A stretch of 36,544 nucleotides of DNA from RPRB01 sp035501615 (lineage in GTDB: Bacteria; Myxococcota; Myxococcia; Myxococcales; Myxococcaceae), in the NCBI GenBank assembly GCA_035501615.1, contig DATJVY010000087.1:1-36544 (forward strand). Direction: 5' to 3'. This document shows, piece after piece, positions 24,395 through 32,839 of the stretch. Each line of letters opens with the position of its first letter. Position 1 is the first letter of the stretch. The translations under genes and the position numbers were made by a program. Below the pieces are notes generated by a model that was not told where the DNA came from, searched no databases, and was given only the letters and a program-made list of their open reading frames with translations.

Positions 24395-25240
24395 GTGAAG
24401 ACGGTCGCCGTGGTGGTGAAGAGGGGGAGCGCCGAGGCAGTGGCGCTCGCCCGGGAAGTGCGAGCCCGGTTCCCCGAGCTGGATCTGCTCGCCGAGCCAG
24501 GGCTCGCCGCGGCCACCGGCTGGCCCGCCACGCCGGCCGAGGAGATCGCCCGTCGCGCCGAGCTGATCCTGGTCCTCGGGGGGGACGGTACCCTCATCCA
24601 TGCCGCGCGCATGGTCCGGGGAAGGGCGGTCCCCATCCTGGGGGTGAACCTCGGGTCGCTGGGCTTCCTCACCGAGGTGCCGAAGACGGAGCTGTTCCCA
24701 CGCCTGGCCGAGGTGCTCGCGGGGAAGGCCCGGCTCCACACCCGGATGAAGCTCGCCTGCCGGCTCCACCGCGCGGACAGCGTCATCGCCGAGGACGAGG
24801 TCCTCAACGACGTGGTCATCAACAAGGGTGCCCTGGCCCGCATCGCGGACCACGAGGTGAGCCTCGACGGGCAGTTCATGACCACCTTCAAGTCGGACGG
24901 GGTGATCATCGCCACCCCCACCGGCTCCACCGCCTACGCGCTGGCCGCGGGCGGGCCCATCCTCCACCCGGCCCTGGAGTGCGCGGTGGTGGCGCCCATC
25001 TGCCCGCACGCGCTCACCCAGCGGCCGTTCGTCGTCCCCGGCGACCAGGTGGTGAACGTGGTGCTCCGCTCGGAGGTGGCCGACGTGTACCTCACCCTCG
25101 ACGGGCAGACCGGCCACGCGCTCCAGCAGGGAGACCGGCTCGAGGTGCGCCGGTCCCCGAACCGGACCGTGCTGGTGAGCAACCCCAACATCGACTACTT
25201 CGGCATCCTCCGGCAGAAGCTCCACTGGGGCGAGCGTTGA
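24395..25240 (+). CDS. nadK: NAD kinase
   Basis: NadK phosphorylates NAD+ at the 2'-hydroxyl to form NADP+. The 281-residue cytoplasmic protein carries the diagnostic LVLGGDGTLIHAAR (GGDGT near residue 64), VPILGVNLGSLGFLTEV, LNDVVINKG (the NE/D-type motif as ND) and the glycine-rich SDGVIIATPTGSTAYALAAGGP near 172-190. Length is typical. Start is GTG 24395, the only start ahead of the first beta strand (KTVAVVVK). It is divergent from rarA. Its stop overlaps the TTG start of the next gene (TTGA), so the two are coupled. Confidence 0.95.
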   Translation: MKTVAVVVKRGSAEAVALAREVRARFPELDLLAEPGLAAATGWPATPAEEIARRAELILVLGGDGTLIHAARMVRGRAVPILGVNLGSLGFLTEVPKTELFPRLAEVLAGKARLHTRMKLACRLHRADSVIAEDEVLNDVVINKGALARIADHEVSLDGQFMTTFKSDGVIIATPTGSTAYALAAGGPILHPALECAVVAPICPHALTQRPFVVPGDQVVNVVLRSEVADVYLTLDGQTGHALQQGDRLEVRRSPNRTVLVSNPNIDYFGILRQKLHWGER

Positions 25241-26592
25241 GTGTCCACGCGCTGCCGCCGCGGGCCTGGCTCGCGGTGGCGGTGACGACGCTCGGGGTGG
25301 CGCTCGGCTTCCACAACGGACACCTCGACCCGGCGGCCCTGGCCTTCCTCGTCCTGACCTGGGGCGCGGTCGTCGCCGCGTTCGTCTCCCGGACGCCGGA
25401 CGGCGATCGGCCGGTCGAGCGCGTCCTCGGGGTGGGCGTGGTGGTGCAGCTCGCCTTCTCGGTGGCCCGCCCACCCGGGGACGCCATCGTCCCGACGCAC
25501 GAGCTCCTCGCCGGGGTGTACCCGGTTGCCCAGACGCTGATGGCGATGTGCGCGGTGTCGATCCTCCTCGAACGCCCGCTCCTCGGACGCTCGACGTTCG
25601 GCGCCGTCGTCGCGCTCTTCGGGCTCAGCGCGGCGTGGATGCTGGTGGCCTCGCCGCACCCGGTGGTCGACGTCGTGGACTTCGAGCGGCAGGCGGTCCA
25701 GGCGCTCCTCCAGGGCCGGAATCCCTACGCCGACCTCCACCTCGCCAACCCCTATGGACACACCCGGTTCTTCGGCCCGGGGTTCGCCACCGACCGGACC
25801 ATCGAGGTGGGATGGGTCTATCCGCCGCTGAGCCTCCTGCTCCTCGCCCCTGCCGAGGCGCTGGTCCACGACGCGCGGGCGGCGCTCGCGGTCGCGCTGG
25901 TCCTCTCCGCGCTGCTCATCGACCGGATGGGCGGCCGCACCGCCCGCCTCGCGGCGCTGCTCTTCGTCTCCAGCCCGCGGCAGCTGTTCGTCCTCGAGCA
26001 GGGGTGGACCGAGCCGCTCCTCGTGGCCTGCTTCGCCCTCGTGGTCCTGCTCGTCCGGAGGAGCCCGGCGGGCACGGCGGTGGCCCTCGGGGCGCTGCTG
26101 GCCCTGAAGCAGGTCTCGGTCCTCTTCCTCCCGCTCACCCCGCTGCTGGTGGGCGAGCTCCGGCCCCGCCGGAGCGTGGCCCTGGTGGCGGTGGCGCTCG
26201 GCGTGGCAGCGCTCGTCGTCGGCCCGTTCCTCCTCCGGGACCCGGAGGCGTACCTGCGCTCGACGGTGCTCTTCCACGCGGCCCAGCCGTTCCGGGACGA
26301 CAGCCTGAACTTCGCCGCGTTCTGGGCGTGGGCCCGCGGAGGCGTGGCGCCCCCCACCTCCCTGCCCAGCCTCGCGCTGGCCGGCGGAGCGCTCCTGGTG
26401 GCGCTCTGGCGCTGCCGGCCCACCCCGGCCGGATTCGCGGCCGGCTGCGGGCTGGTGCTGCTCGCGATGCTCGCCTGGTTCAAGCAGGCGCACTGCAACT
26501 ACTACTTCCTGGTGATCGGGCTGTTGCTCTGCTCGGTGGCGGCCACCGTGCCCCGGTCGACCGTGGCGGACGGGGGCCGGACCGTCGGATGA
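25237..26592 (+). CDS. Polytopic membrane protein, probable GT-C-type glycosyltransferase (DUF2029/GT87-like)
   Basis: The ~451-residue protein consists mostly of hydrophobic helices (roughly ten to twelve). A conserved-looking extracytoplasmic loop after the third or fourth helix reads VVDVVDFERQAVQALLQGRN with PYADL, then VYPPLSLLLLAP. This layout (acidic loop, xxGxNPY, YPP before a helix) is typical of GT-C enzymes such as the DUF2029/GT87 group, which transfer mannose or related sugars from polyprenyl phosphate outside the membrane. Donor and acceptor are unknown. The only in-frame start at the nadK junction is TTG 25237, overlapping the nadK stop by four bases, with GGGGCGAG in front. 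A GC-rich inverted repeat follows (26605-26625) but has no T tract. Confidence 0.75.
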   Translation: MSVHALPPRAWLAVAVTTLGVALGFHNGHLDPAALAFLVLTWGAVVAAFVSRTPDGDRPVERVLGVGVVVQLAFSVARPPGDAIVPTHELLAGVYPVAQTLMAMCAVSILLERPLLGRSTFGAVVALFGLSAAWMLVASPHPVVDVVDFERQAVQALLQGRNPYADLHLANPYGHTRFFGPGFATDRTIEVGWVYPPLSLLLLAPAEALVHDARAALAVALVLSALLIDRMGGRTARLAALLFVSSPRQLFVLEQGWTEPLLVACFALVVLLVRRSPAGTAVALGALLALKQVSVLFLPLTPLLVGELRPRRSVALVAVALGVAALVVGPFLLRDPEAYLRSTVLFHAAQPFRDDSLNFAAFWAWARGGVAPPTSLPSLALAGGALLVALWRCRPTPAGFAAGCGLVLLAMLAWFKQAHCNYYFLVIGLLLCSVAATVPRSTVADGGRTVG

Positions 26593-26693
26593 GGCGTCCG
26601 GAGCGGCCCGGGCGAGCCCTGGGCCCCGGGCCCCGCTTCGCCACCTTGGCACAGCGAGCGGCGGAGGCCCGTGTTAGGCGTGAAGTTTCGCCC

Positions 26694-29600
26694 GTGGATC
26701 CCCTTCCTCAGCCGGACGCCGCCCCCGACAGAGCTGGCCAGCTCCTGATCGACGCGCTCCGTGCGGAGGTCCAGCCCACCAGCTTCAAGAAGGGCAGGGA
26801 CGTCGCGCGGGAGGGACGGGTGCAGCGCTGGGCTGACGAGCCCGACGGCATCCGCCGGGGCGAGGTCGCCGGCAGCTCGGGCGAGGTCTACCAGGTGGAG
26901 GTGGGACTGAACCCCGACCGCACGGCGAAGTCGCGGTGCAGCTGTCCTGCCTGGGGCGAGTACGGGCCGCACTGCAAGCACGCCGTCGCGCTGGCCTACG
27001 CCGACCGCACCGAGGAGCTCGGCCCGCCGCGCCCCTCCGAGGCCGAGCGGCCGGGCGAGGTGGTGGCCCTCCCCGCGCTGGCGAAGCTCGAGTCCTGGCT
27101 GGGGGTGTCCGCCGCCGGCGAGCCCTCCTTCGTCTACCGGCTCGCGCCGGCGCATCCCCGCGCCTCGGGCAGGGCCTGGCTGTTCGACGTCCGCCGCCGC
27201 GACGCGAAGGACGGGGGACCGCTGTCGGTGAAGCGATTCCTCTCCGGCGGCACCCGGCTGTCCCCGGCCGACGAGCGGCTGTTCAGCGAGCTGGCCCGTC
27301 ATGAGAGCCGCTTCGATGGCAAGTTCGTCCTCAGCGACGACGACGTCGCGGACCTCCTCCCGCTGCTCCGCAGCCGCCGGGTGGTGTATCGGGGCACGGC
27401 GCTGCAGTTCTCCTCGGAACCGGCGCGCCCGCAGATCCACCTCTCCTCCACGTCGGCCGGAGCGCGGGCGCGGATCGAGTTCCAGCTCCCGGACGGCCGG
27501 ACCACGGGGTTCGACACCTCGCTGCTCCTCGTCGGCCGGCGGAGCACCGTGCTGCTCGAGGGGCAGACCGCCTACGCGCTCGACCCCGATCTTCCGGCGC
27601 GCATGTGGCGGGCCTGGATGCGCGAGCCGAGCATGTCCTTCCCCGCCGCGCAGGTGGAGCGGGTGCTGTCGTTCTTCGCCGCGCACCTGCCCCGCATCGA
27701 CCTGCGGCTCCGGGCGGACGGGCTGGAGGTGGTGGAGGACAGCCGCCCGGTCTTCGTGCTGACCCTGGAGGGGTCCGCGGAGGACGTACGCGCCCAGCTC
27801 GCGGCTCGCTACGGGACGGCGACGGTGCCGGTCTCGCCCACGGCGGTGCACCTGGGCTACGCCGCTTCCCCGGGGAGCCAGGGGCGCACGCTCTACCGCC
27901 GGCAGGAGTCCGCCGAGCGCGAGGCAGGCCAGGCGCTGCTCGCCCTCGGCTTCAAGTACGAGCCGCAGTCGAGCGCCTTCGAGGCGGCCGGCGACGCGGC
28001 GGTGGGGTTCTGGAGCACGGGGCTGGCCTCCCTTCCCGGGGGCTGGGAGCGGTTCCTCGCGCGGGCCCCGAAGGTCCGGGTGCGCAAGCGACTCAAGCCT
28101 CGGGTGGCGGTCTCGATGCTCGGCAACGGCTGGTTCGAGCTGGACGCGCGGTTCGAGGCCGAGGGTCAGGCGGTGGACCTCGGGGCGGTGCGCCTCTGGC
28201 TCCGCTCCGGCCGCCGCTACATCCCGCTACCCGACGGTAGCTACGCCGAGGCGGACCGGGACGAGCTCACCCAGGCCGCGGACCTGCTCGAGGAAGCTGG
28301 CGCGCTGCCCGGCAAGGAGCGCACCGAGCTGCCCCCCTACCAGGCCGGGGCGCTGGACGCCCTTGGCGCGATGGGCGGCGCCGCGCGCTTCGAGGGCCGC
28401 GCCCGCGCCGCCATCGCCGAGTTCAAGGAGCTGTCGCGCATCCCCCCGGTGCCCCCGCCCGACGGCCTCACCGCGACGCTCCGGCACTACCAGGAGGACG
28501 GGCTGTCCTGGCTGTGGTTCCTCCACCGTCACGGGCTCGGGGGAATCCTGGCCGACGACATGGGCCTCGGGAAGACGGTCCAGGCGCTGGCGCTGCTCCA
28601 GCAGGCGCGCAACGAGGAAGGACTCGGGTCGTCGCTGGTGGTCGCGCCGACGAGCGTCCTGCCCAACTGGCAGCGCGAGGCGGAGCGCTTCACTCCCGGG
28701 CTCCGGGTGTTCGTCTGGCACGGACAGGACCGGCGCGAGCGGGTGGAGGACCTGGCCGGGGCGGACCTCGTCCTGACCTCGTACGCGCTCGCCCGCCGCG
28801 ACCGGGACGAGCTGCAGAAGACGCGCTGGCGGTACGTGCTGCTCGACGAGGCGCAGAACATCAAGAACGCCGGCTCGGCGACGGCGCAGGCCTGCAAGGC
28901 GCTGCCCGCGGAGCACCGGCTCGCGCTCACCGGGACGCCGCTGGAGAACCGGCTCAGCGAGCTGTGGAGCATCTTCGACTTCCTGATGCCGGGGTTCCTC
29001 GGCGCCGAGGAGGACTTCGCGGAGCGCTACGAGCAGCCCATCGAGGTGGGCCAGGACGTCGGAGCGCGCGAGCGGCTGCGGCGCCGGGTCCAGCCCTTCT
29101 TGCTCCGCCGCCTCAAGACCGAGGTGGCGAAGGACCTGCCGCCGAAGACCGAGACCGTCGCCTACTGCGAGATGGAGCCGGCCCAGGCGGCCCTCTACCG
29201 CGAGGTGCTCGAGGAGAGCCGGGCGAAGGTGCAGGAGAGCATCCAGAAGGTCGGCTTCAGGCGGGCCCGGGTGTCGATCCTCGCCGCGCTGCTCCGACTC
29301 CGGCAGGTGTGCAACGACCCGCGGCTCCTGAAGCTGCCGGGTGCCGCGCTTGCGCCGTCGGCGAAGCTGCAGCGGTTCGACGAGCTGATCGACGACCTGC
29401 TGGCCGAGGGACACCGTGCGCTGGTCTTCAGCCAGTTCACCGAGATGCTGCGGCTCCTCGAGGCGCACGCATCCGAGCGGAAAGTGGCGTTCCTCTCGCT
29501 CGACGGGCGCACGCGGGACCGGATGGCGCGGGTCGACGCCTTCAACCGCGAGGATGGGCCGCCCATCTTCTTCATCAGCCTGAAGGCGGGCGGGACGGGG

Positions 29601-29870
29601 CTGAACCTGACCGCCGCGGACTACGTCATCCACTACGACCCCTGGTGGAACCCGGCGGTGGAGGACCAGGCAACCGACCGGACCCACCGCATCGGGCAGA
29701 CGCGGGCGGTCATCGCCTACAAGCTCATCACCCGCGGCACGGTGGAGGAGAAGATCCTCGCGCTGCAGCACCGGAAGCGGGAGCTCGCCCAGGGCATCCT
29801 CGGCCCGGGCGGCGGGCTGTCCGAGGGGCTGACCGAGCAGGACATCGAGACGCTGTTCGCCGACGACTGA
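26694..29870 (+). CDS. SWIM-domain SNF2-family helicase (HepA/RapA-like)
   Basis: The 1058-residue protein begins with a SWIM zinc finger (C82-x-C84 ... C94-x-H96 in CSCPAWGEYGPHCKHAV), followed by a ~500-residue region of bacterial SNF2 N-terminal type. The SNF2 ATPase core spans about 590-1050: LRHYQEDGLSWLWFLHRHG, Walker A ILADDMGLGKTVQAL (near 618), VVAPTSVLPNW, Walker B LLDEAQNIKN (near 717), ALTGTPLENRLSELWSIFDF, VFSQFTEMLRLL, FFISLKAGGTGLNLTAADYV and the last motif TDRTHRIGQTR. Such proteins move along double-stranded DNA and remodel protein-DNA complexes; bacterial members have been linked to RNA polymerase recycling, but the partner here is unknown. The GTG 26694 start places the first domain at the expected distance; no ATG is near. 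Confidence 0.93.
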   Translation: MDPLPQPDAAPDRAGQLLIDALRAEVQPTSFKKGRDVAREGRVQRWADEPDGIRRGEVAGSSGEVYQVEVGLNPDRTAKSRCSCPAWGEYGPHCKHAVALAYADRTEELGPPRPSEAERPGEVVALPALAKLESWLGVSAAGEPSFVYRLAPAHPRASGRAWLFDVRRRDAKDGGPLSVKRFLSGGTRLSPADERLFSELARHESRFDGKFVLSDDDVADLLPLLRSRRVVYRGTALQFSSEPARPQIHLSSTSAGARARIEFQLPDGRTTGFDTSLLLVGRRSTVLLEGQTAYALDPDLPARMWRAWMREPSMSFPAAQVERVLSFFAAHLPRIDLRLRADGLEVVEDSRPVFVLTLEGSAEDVRAQLAARYGTATVPVSPTAVHLGYAASPGSQGRTLYRRQESAEREAGQALLALGFKYEPQSSAFEAAGDAAVGFWSTGLASLPGGWERFLARAPKVRVRKRLKPRVAVSMLGNGWFELDARFEAEGQAVDLGAVRLWLRSGRRYIPLPDGSYAEADRDELTQAADLLEEAGALPGKERTELPPYQAGALDALGAMGGAARFEGRARAAIAEFKELSRIPPVPPPDGLTATLRHYQEDGLSWLWFLHRHGLGGILADDMGLGKTVQALALLQQARNEEGLGSSLVVAPTSVLPNWQREAERFTPGLRVFVWHGQDRRERVEDLAGADLVLTSYALARRDRDELQKTRWRYVLLDEAQNIKNAGSATAQACKALPAEHRLALTGTPLENRLSELWSIFDFLMPGFLGAEEDFAERYEQPIEVGQDVGARERLRRRVQPFLLRRLKTEVAKDLPPKTETVAYCEMEPAQAALYREVLEESRAKVQESIQKVGFRRARVSILAALLRLRQVCNDPRLLKLPGAALAPSAKLQRFDELIDDLLAEGHRALVFSQFTEMLRLLEAHASERKVAFLSLDGRTRDRMARVDAFNREDGPPIFFISLKAGGTGLNLTAADYVIHYDPWWNPAVEDQATDRTHRIGQTRAVIAYKLITRGTVEEKILALQHRKRELAQGILGPGGGLSEGLTEQDIETLFADD

Positions 29871-29946
29871 CCGGGGCCGGTGGCCCCGGTGGCTGCCCCC
29901 CGAGCGACGGTGCCGAGGAAGCGAGACGCGGCTGGAAATCTCGAGA

Positions 29947-29980
29947 CTGAAAGCTTGAGCAGTGTCGGGGTCTGGGGGTA
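29947..29980 (+). promoter_or_regulatory. Possible LexA box and promoter of recN
   Basis: CTGAAAGCTTGAGCAG (29947-29962) has CTG-N10-CAG symmetry and fits most positions of the Myxococcus xanthus LexA motif as I recall it (CTRHAMRYBYGTTCAGS), missing the central TT. It overlaps TTGAGC (29955-29960), a candidate -35 box with a TAGGGT-like -10 after 18 bp. recN is a classical SOS gene and starts 50 bp downstream. The motif was judged by eye, so this is tentative. Confidence 0.4.
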
Positions 29981-30011
29981 GGGTCCGATACGGAACGGAG
30001 GTTCAGTACCC

Positions 30012-31736
30012 ATGCTCCTGGTGCTCAGGATCGAGAACTTCACCGTCGTGGAGGAGGTCGAGGTCGGCTTCGGTCCCGGGCTGACGGTCCTGACGGGCGA
30101 GACGGGGGCCGGGAAGAGCATCCTCGTCGATGCGCTGGGCCTGCTCCTGGGCACCCGGGCCGACGCCGACTGCGTCCGCTCGGGTGCCGAGGAGGCGGTG
30201 GTCGAGGCCGTGTTCCAGCGCACGCCCGGGCTCGCGCTGCGCCTCGAGTCGCTCGGCCTCCCCGACCACGGCGACGAGGTCGTCCTCCGCCGGGTGGTCG
30301 GACGGGCAGGGCGGAGCAAGGTCCACGTCAACGGGGCGCTCGCGTCGGTGGGCGTCCTCGGCCAGCTCATGCGGGGCGAGCTGGACATCGCGGGCCAGCA
30401 CGCCCACGTGGGCCTCTTCGAGCCGGCCACCCATCGCGCGCTGCTGGACCGCTGGGAGGGAGTGCCGCCCGTGCTCGAGGCCTACCGCGCCGCGCATGCT
30501 CCGCTCGTGGCGCTGGAGGCGGAGCGGCAGTCGCTCGGCGGCGATGCCGCGGCTCAGGAGGCCCGGGCCGAGTTCGCGCGCTTCCAGCTCGACGAGCTGG
30601 AGCGGCTGGCCCCCGCGCCGGGTGAGGAGACCGCGCTCGAGGCCGAGCGGAGGCGGCTCGCCGCGGTGGAGCGGCTCCGGGCGGCCGCGCTCGAGTCCGA
30701 GGCCCTCCTGGGCGGAGACGAGGGCGGGGTCTGCACGGTCACCGGACGTGCCTCGCGGATGCTCGAGGAGGCTGCCCGCACCGACCCGAACCTCGGGCTG
30801 GCCGCCTCCTCGGTCCTGTCCGCCGCGTCGGCGCTCGACGACGCCGTCCGGGGTCTCCGCCGCTACCTCGACGGGCTCGAGGCGGATCCGGAGCGGCTGG
30901 CCATCGTGGAGGAGCGGCTCGATGCGCTCCGGCGGCTCGCGCGCAAGCACGCGACCGACGTGTCCGGGCTTCCAGCGCGGCTCGAGGCGCTGCGCATCGA
31001 GTGCGCCCGGCTCGAGGGCCGCCGGGAGCGCCTCCAGAGCCTCGAGGCCGAGCGGTCGGCCGCGGAGGCCCGGGCCTGGGCGGCGGCCCGGGCGCTGCGG
31101 CGGGAGCGCGAGCGCGCCGCGCGGCAGCTCGAGCGCGCCGTGCTCTCCGAGCTGGGGCGGCTGGCGCTCCCCCGCGCTGCGTTCGGCGTCCAGCTCGCCC
31201 CACGGGACGTGCTCCGCGCCGATGGTGCGGACGAGGTGGAGCTCCTCTTCTCCGCCAACCCCGGCGAGCCGGTGCGCCCGCTGGCTCGCGTCGCGTCCGG
31301 AGGCGAGGCGTCGCGGCTGTGGCTCGCCCTCAAGCGAACCCTCATGGCACGGGGAGGCGCCGACGAGGCGGGCACGGTGGTGCTCGACGAGGCCGATGCC
31401 GGCGTCAGCGGCGCGGTCGCCGACGTGGTGGGGCGGATGGTGCGCTCGGTCGCCTCGGGCCGGCAGGTGCTGTGCATCACCCACCTGCCGCAGGTCGCAG
31501 CACATGCCGACGCGCACCTCGTGGTCGAGAAGAGCTCGGCCCGCGGGAGGACCTGGTCGAGCGTGCGCGCGCTCGAGGAGAGCGCCTCGCGCACCCGGGA
31601 GCTCGCGCGGATGATGTCAGGTGCGGTTGTCACCTCCGAGGCCCTCGCCGCCGCCGAGGCGCTGGTGCGGGCCGCGCGCGAGACGGACGCTCCGGCTCCC
31701 ACCCGGCCGGTCTCTCGCGCGCGACGGGTGGCCTGA
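30012..31736 (+). CDS. recN: DNA repair protein RecN
   Basis: RecN is an SMC-like ATPase that holds and joins DNA ends in double-strand break repair. The 574-residue protein has an N-terminal ATPase half (LRIENFTVVEEVEVGFGPGL, Walker A LTGETGAGKSILVDAL near residue 30, Q-loop region IAGQHAHVGLFE), and a long Ala/Glu/Arg-rich coiled-coil middle (about 165-365). The C-terminal half has the signature ARVASGGEASRLWLALK, Walker B VVLDEADAGVSGAVAD and CITHLPQVAAHADAH. Length is normal. ATG 30012 is preceded by GGAGG at 29997-30001. A possible LexA-type operator lies upstream, and a PP2C gene follows after 90 bp. Confidence 0.96.
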   Translation: MLLVLRIENFTVVEEVEVGFGPGLTVLTGETGAGKSILVDALGLLLGTRADADCVRSGAEEAVVEAVFQRTPGLALRLESLGLPDHGDEVVLRRVVGRAGRSKVHVNGALASVGVLGQLMRGELDIAGQHAHVGLFEPATHRALLDRWEGVPPVLEAYRAAHAPLVALEAERQSLGGDAAAQEARAEFARFQLDELERLAPAPGEETALEAERRRLAAVERLRAAALESEALLGGDEGGVCTVTGRASRMLEEAARTDPNLGLAASSVLSAASALDDAVRGLRRYLDGLEADPERLAIVEERLDALRRLARKHATDVSGLPARLEALRIECARLEGRRERLQSLEAERSAAEARAWAAARALRRERERAARQLERAVLSELGRLALPRAAFGVQLAPRDVLRADGADEVELLFSANPGEPVRPLARVASGGEASRLWLALKRTLMARGGADEAGTVVLDEADAGVSGAVADVVGRMVRSVASGRQVLCITHLPQVAAHADAHLVVEKSSARGRTWSSVRALEESASRTRELARMMSGAVVTSEALAAAEALVRAARETDAPAPTRPVSRARRVA

Positions 31737-31826
31737 CACCGCCACGCCTACTCCGGCGCCGGCTGCATACGCCCGCGCACTCTCCTTGCTCGCCCCGGAG
31801 CGCCGCCTGTACCATCCTCGGTCAGC

Positions 31827-32663
31827 GTGCCCCCGCCCGAGCCACCTCCGGTCCGGTTGAAGATCGTCACCGCTGGGCTGACCGATGTGGGCAAGAAGCG
31901 CGACCACAACGAGGACAGCTTCCTCATCGACGAGGAGCTCAAGCTGTTCGTGGTCGCGGACGGGATGGGGGGCCACGCCGGCGGCGGCACCGCCTCTCGC
32001 ATCGCGGTGGAGACCATCGACCGCGAGCTCCGCCAGGCCCGCGCCACGCAGGGCTCGGCCCTGGAGGCGCGCACCGCGCTTCAGGATTCGCCCGTCCCCG
32101 AGGCCATCCGCGCCGCGGTGGAGCGAGCGTGCATCGCCATCTATAGCAAGGCCCAGGAGGATCCCCGGCTCGCGGGGATGGGCACCACCGTCATCTCCCT
32201 CCTCCTGAAGGACGACCAGGCCTTCTTCGCCCACGTCGGCGACAGCCGGGCGTACCTCGTGCGCGGTGACCTCATCCAGCAGATCAGCGAGGACCACAGC
32301 CTGGTCAACGAGCAGATCAAGGCCGGGATGATCACCCCCGAGGAGGCAAAGCACTCCCGGTACAAGAACATCATCACCCGCTCGGTGGGCTTCGAGGAGG
32401 AGGTCCAGGTGGACGTGATGGGGCTCCTCGCCGAACCCGGGGACGTCTTCGTCCTCTGCTCGGACGGGATGGCGAACATGATGGAGGACCCCGAGATCCT
32501 CCAGGTGGTGCGCCACTTCCCGCTGAGCGAGGTCCCGCAGAAGCTCATCGACCTGGCCAACGAGCGCGGCGGCGACGACAACATCACCGTCATCGCCGTG
32601 CAGGTGCAGGGCGAGGCCACGGCGCCGAAGGCCGCCGAGACCGGCGAGCACGCGTCGGTCTAG
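31827..32663 (+). CDS. PP2C-type serine/threonine protein phosphatase (Stp1-like)
   Basis: The 278-residue cytoplasmic metallophosphatase removes phosphate from Ser/Thr residues and usually opposes Hanks-type kinases, which are numerous in myxobacteria. All metal-binding motifs are present: GLTDVGKKRDHNEDSFLID, VVADGMGGHAGG, GMGTTVISLLL, AHVGDSRAYLVR, SEDHSLVNEQIKAG, ITRSVGFE, FVLCSDGMANMMED and ERGGDDNITVI. A possible promoter, TTGCTC (31786-31791) with TACCAT 18 bp later (31810-31815), ends only about 12 bp before GTG 31827; if real, the transcript would be almost leaderless, or the TTG at 31857 is the true start (LKIVTAGLTDVG). No kinase gene is adjacent. Confidence 0.94.
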   Translation: MPPPEPPPVRLKIVTAGLTDVGKKRDHNEDSFLIDEELKLFVVADGMGGHAGGGTASRIAVETIDRELRQARATQGSALEARTALQDSPVPEAIRAAVERACIAIYSKAQEDPRLAGMGTTVISLLLKDDQAFFAHVGDSRAYLVRGDLIQQISEDHSLVNEQIKAGMITPEEAKHSRYKNIITRSVGFEEEVQVDVMGLLAEPGDVFVLCSDGMANMMEDPEILQVVRHFPLSEVPQKLIDLANERGGDDNITVIAVQVQGEATAPKAAETGEHASV

Positions 32664-32712
32664 GTGTGCGCGATTCACCTCTGTTGCGCTCGCCGGCCCG
32701 GTCCCTCTTTTC

Positions 32713-32742
32713 TTGACAGCGTCGAAATCGACGGGCTACGAG
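32713..32742 (+). promoter_or_regulatory. Putative promoter upstream of the M23 peptidase gene
   Basis: A perfect -35 hexamer TTGACA (32713-32718) is followed after 18 bp by TACGAG (32737-32742), a weak -10 match. It lies in the 176-bp gap between the phosphatase stop and the peptidase start, about 100 bp before the latter, implying an untranslated leader of roughly 90 nt. Confidence 0.4.
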
Positions 32743-32839
32743 GCCGCCCCGGACGGATGGGGGGCGAGCATGCTGGAATACGGCTTGCTTGGGTACCTGG
32801 ACTGCCTGGAAGAGCGCTGTCACCGGAGCGAGCCCACCG

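Noticed and set aside
25548..26693. Upstream extension of the SNF2 helicase through the membrane protein gene
   Set aside because: It is the antiphase of a clear polytopic membrane protein; the helicase begins with its SWIM domain after GTG 26694.
29872..29888. GGGGCC-GGT-GGCCCC hairpin after the SNF2 gene as an intrinsic terminator
   Set aside because: No T tract follows, so it is not supported as a terminator.
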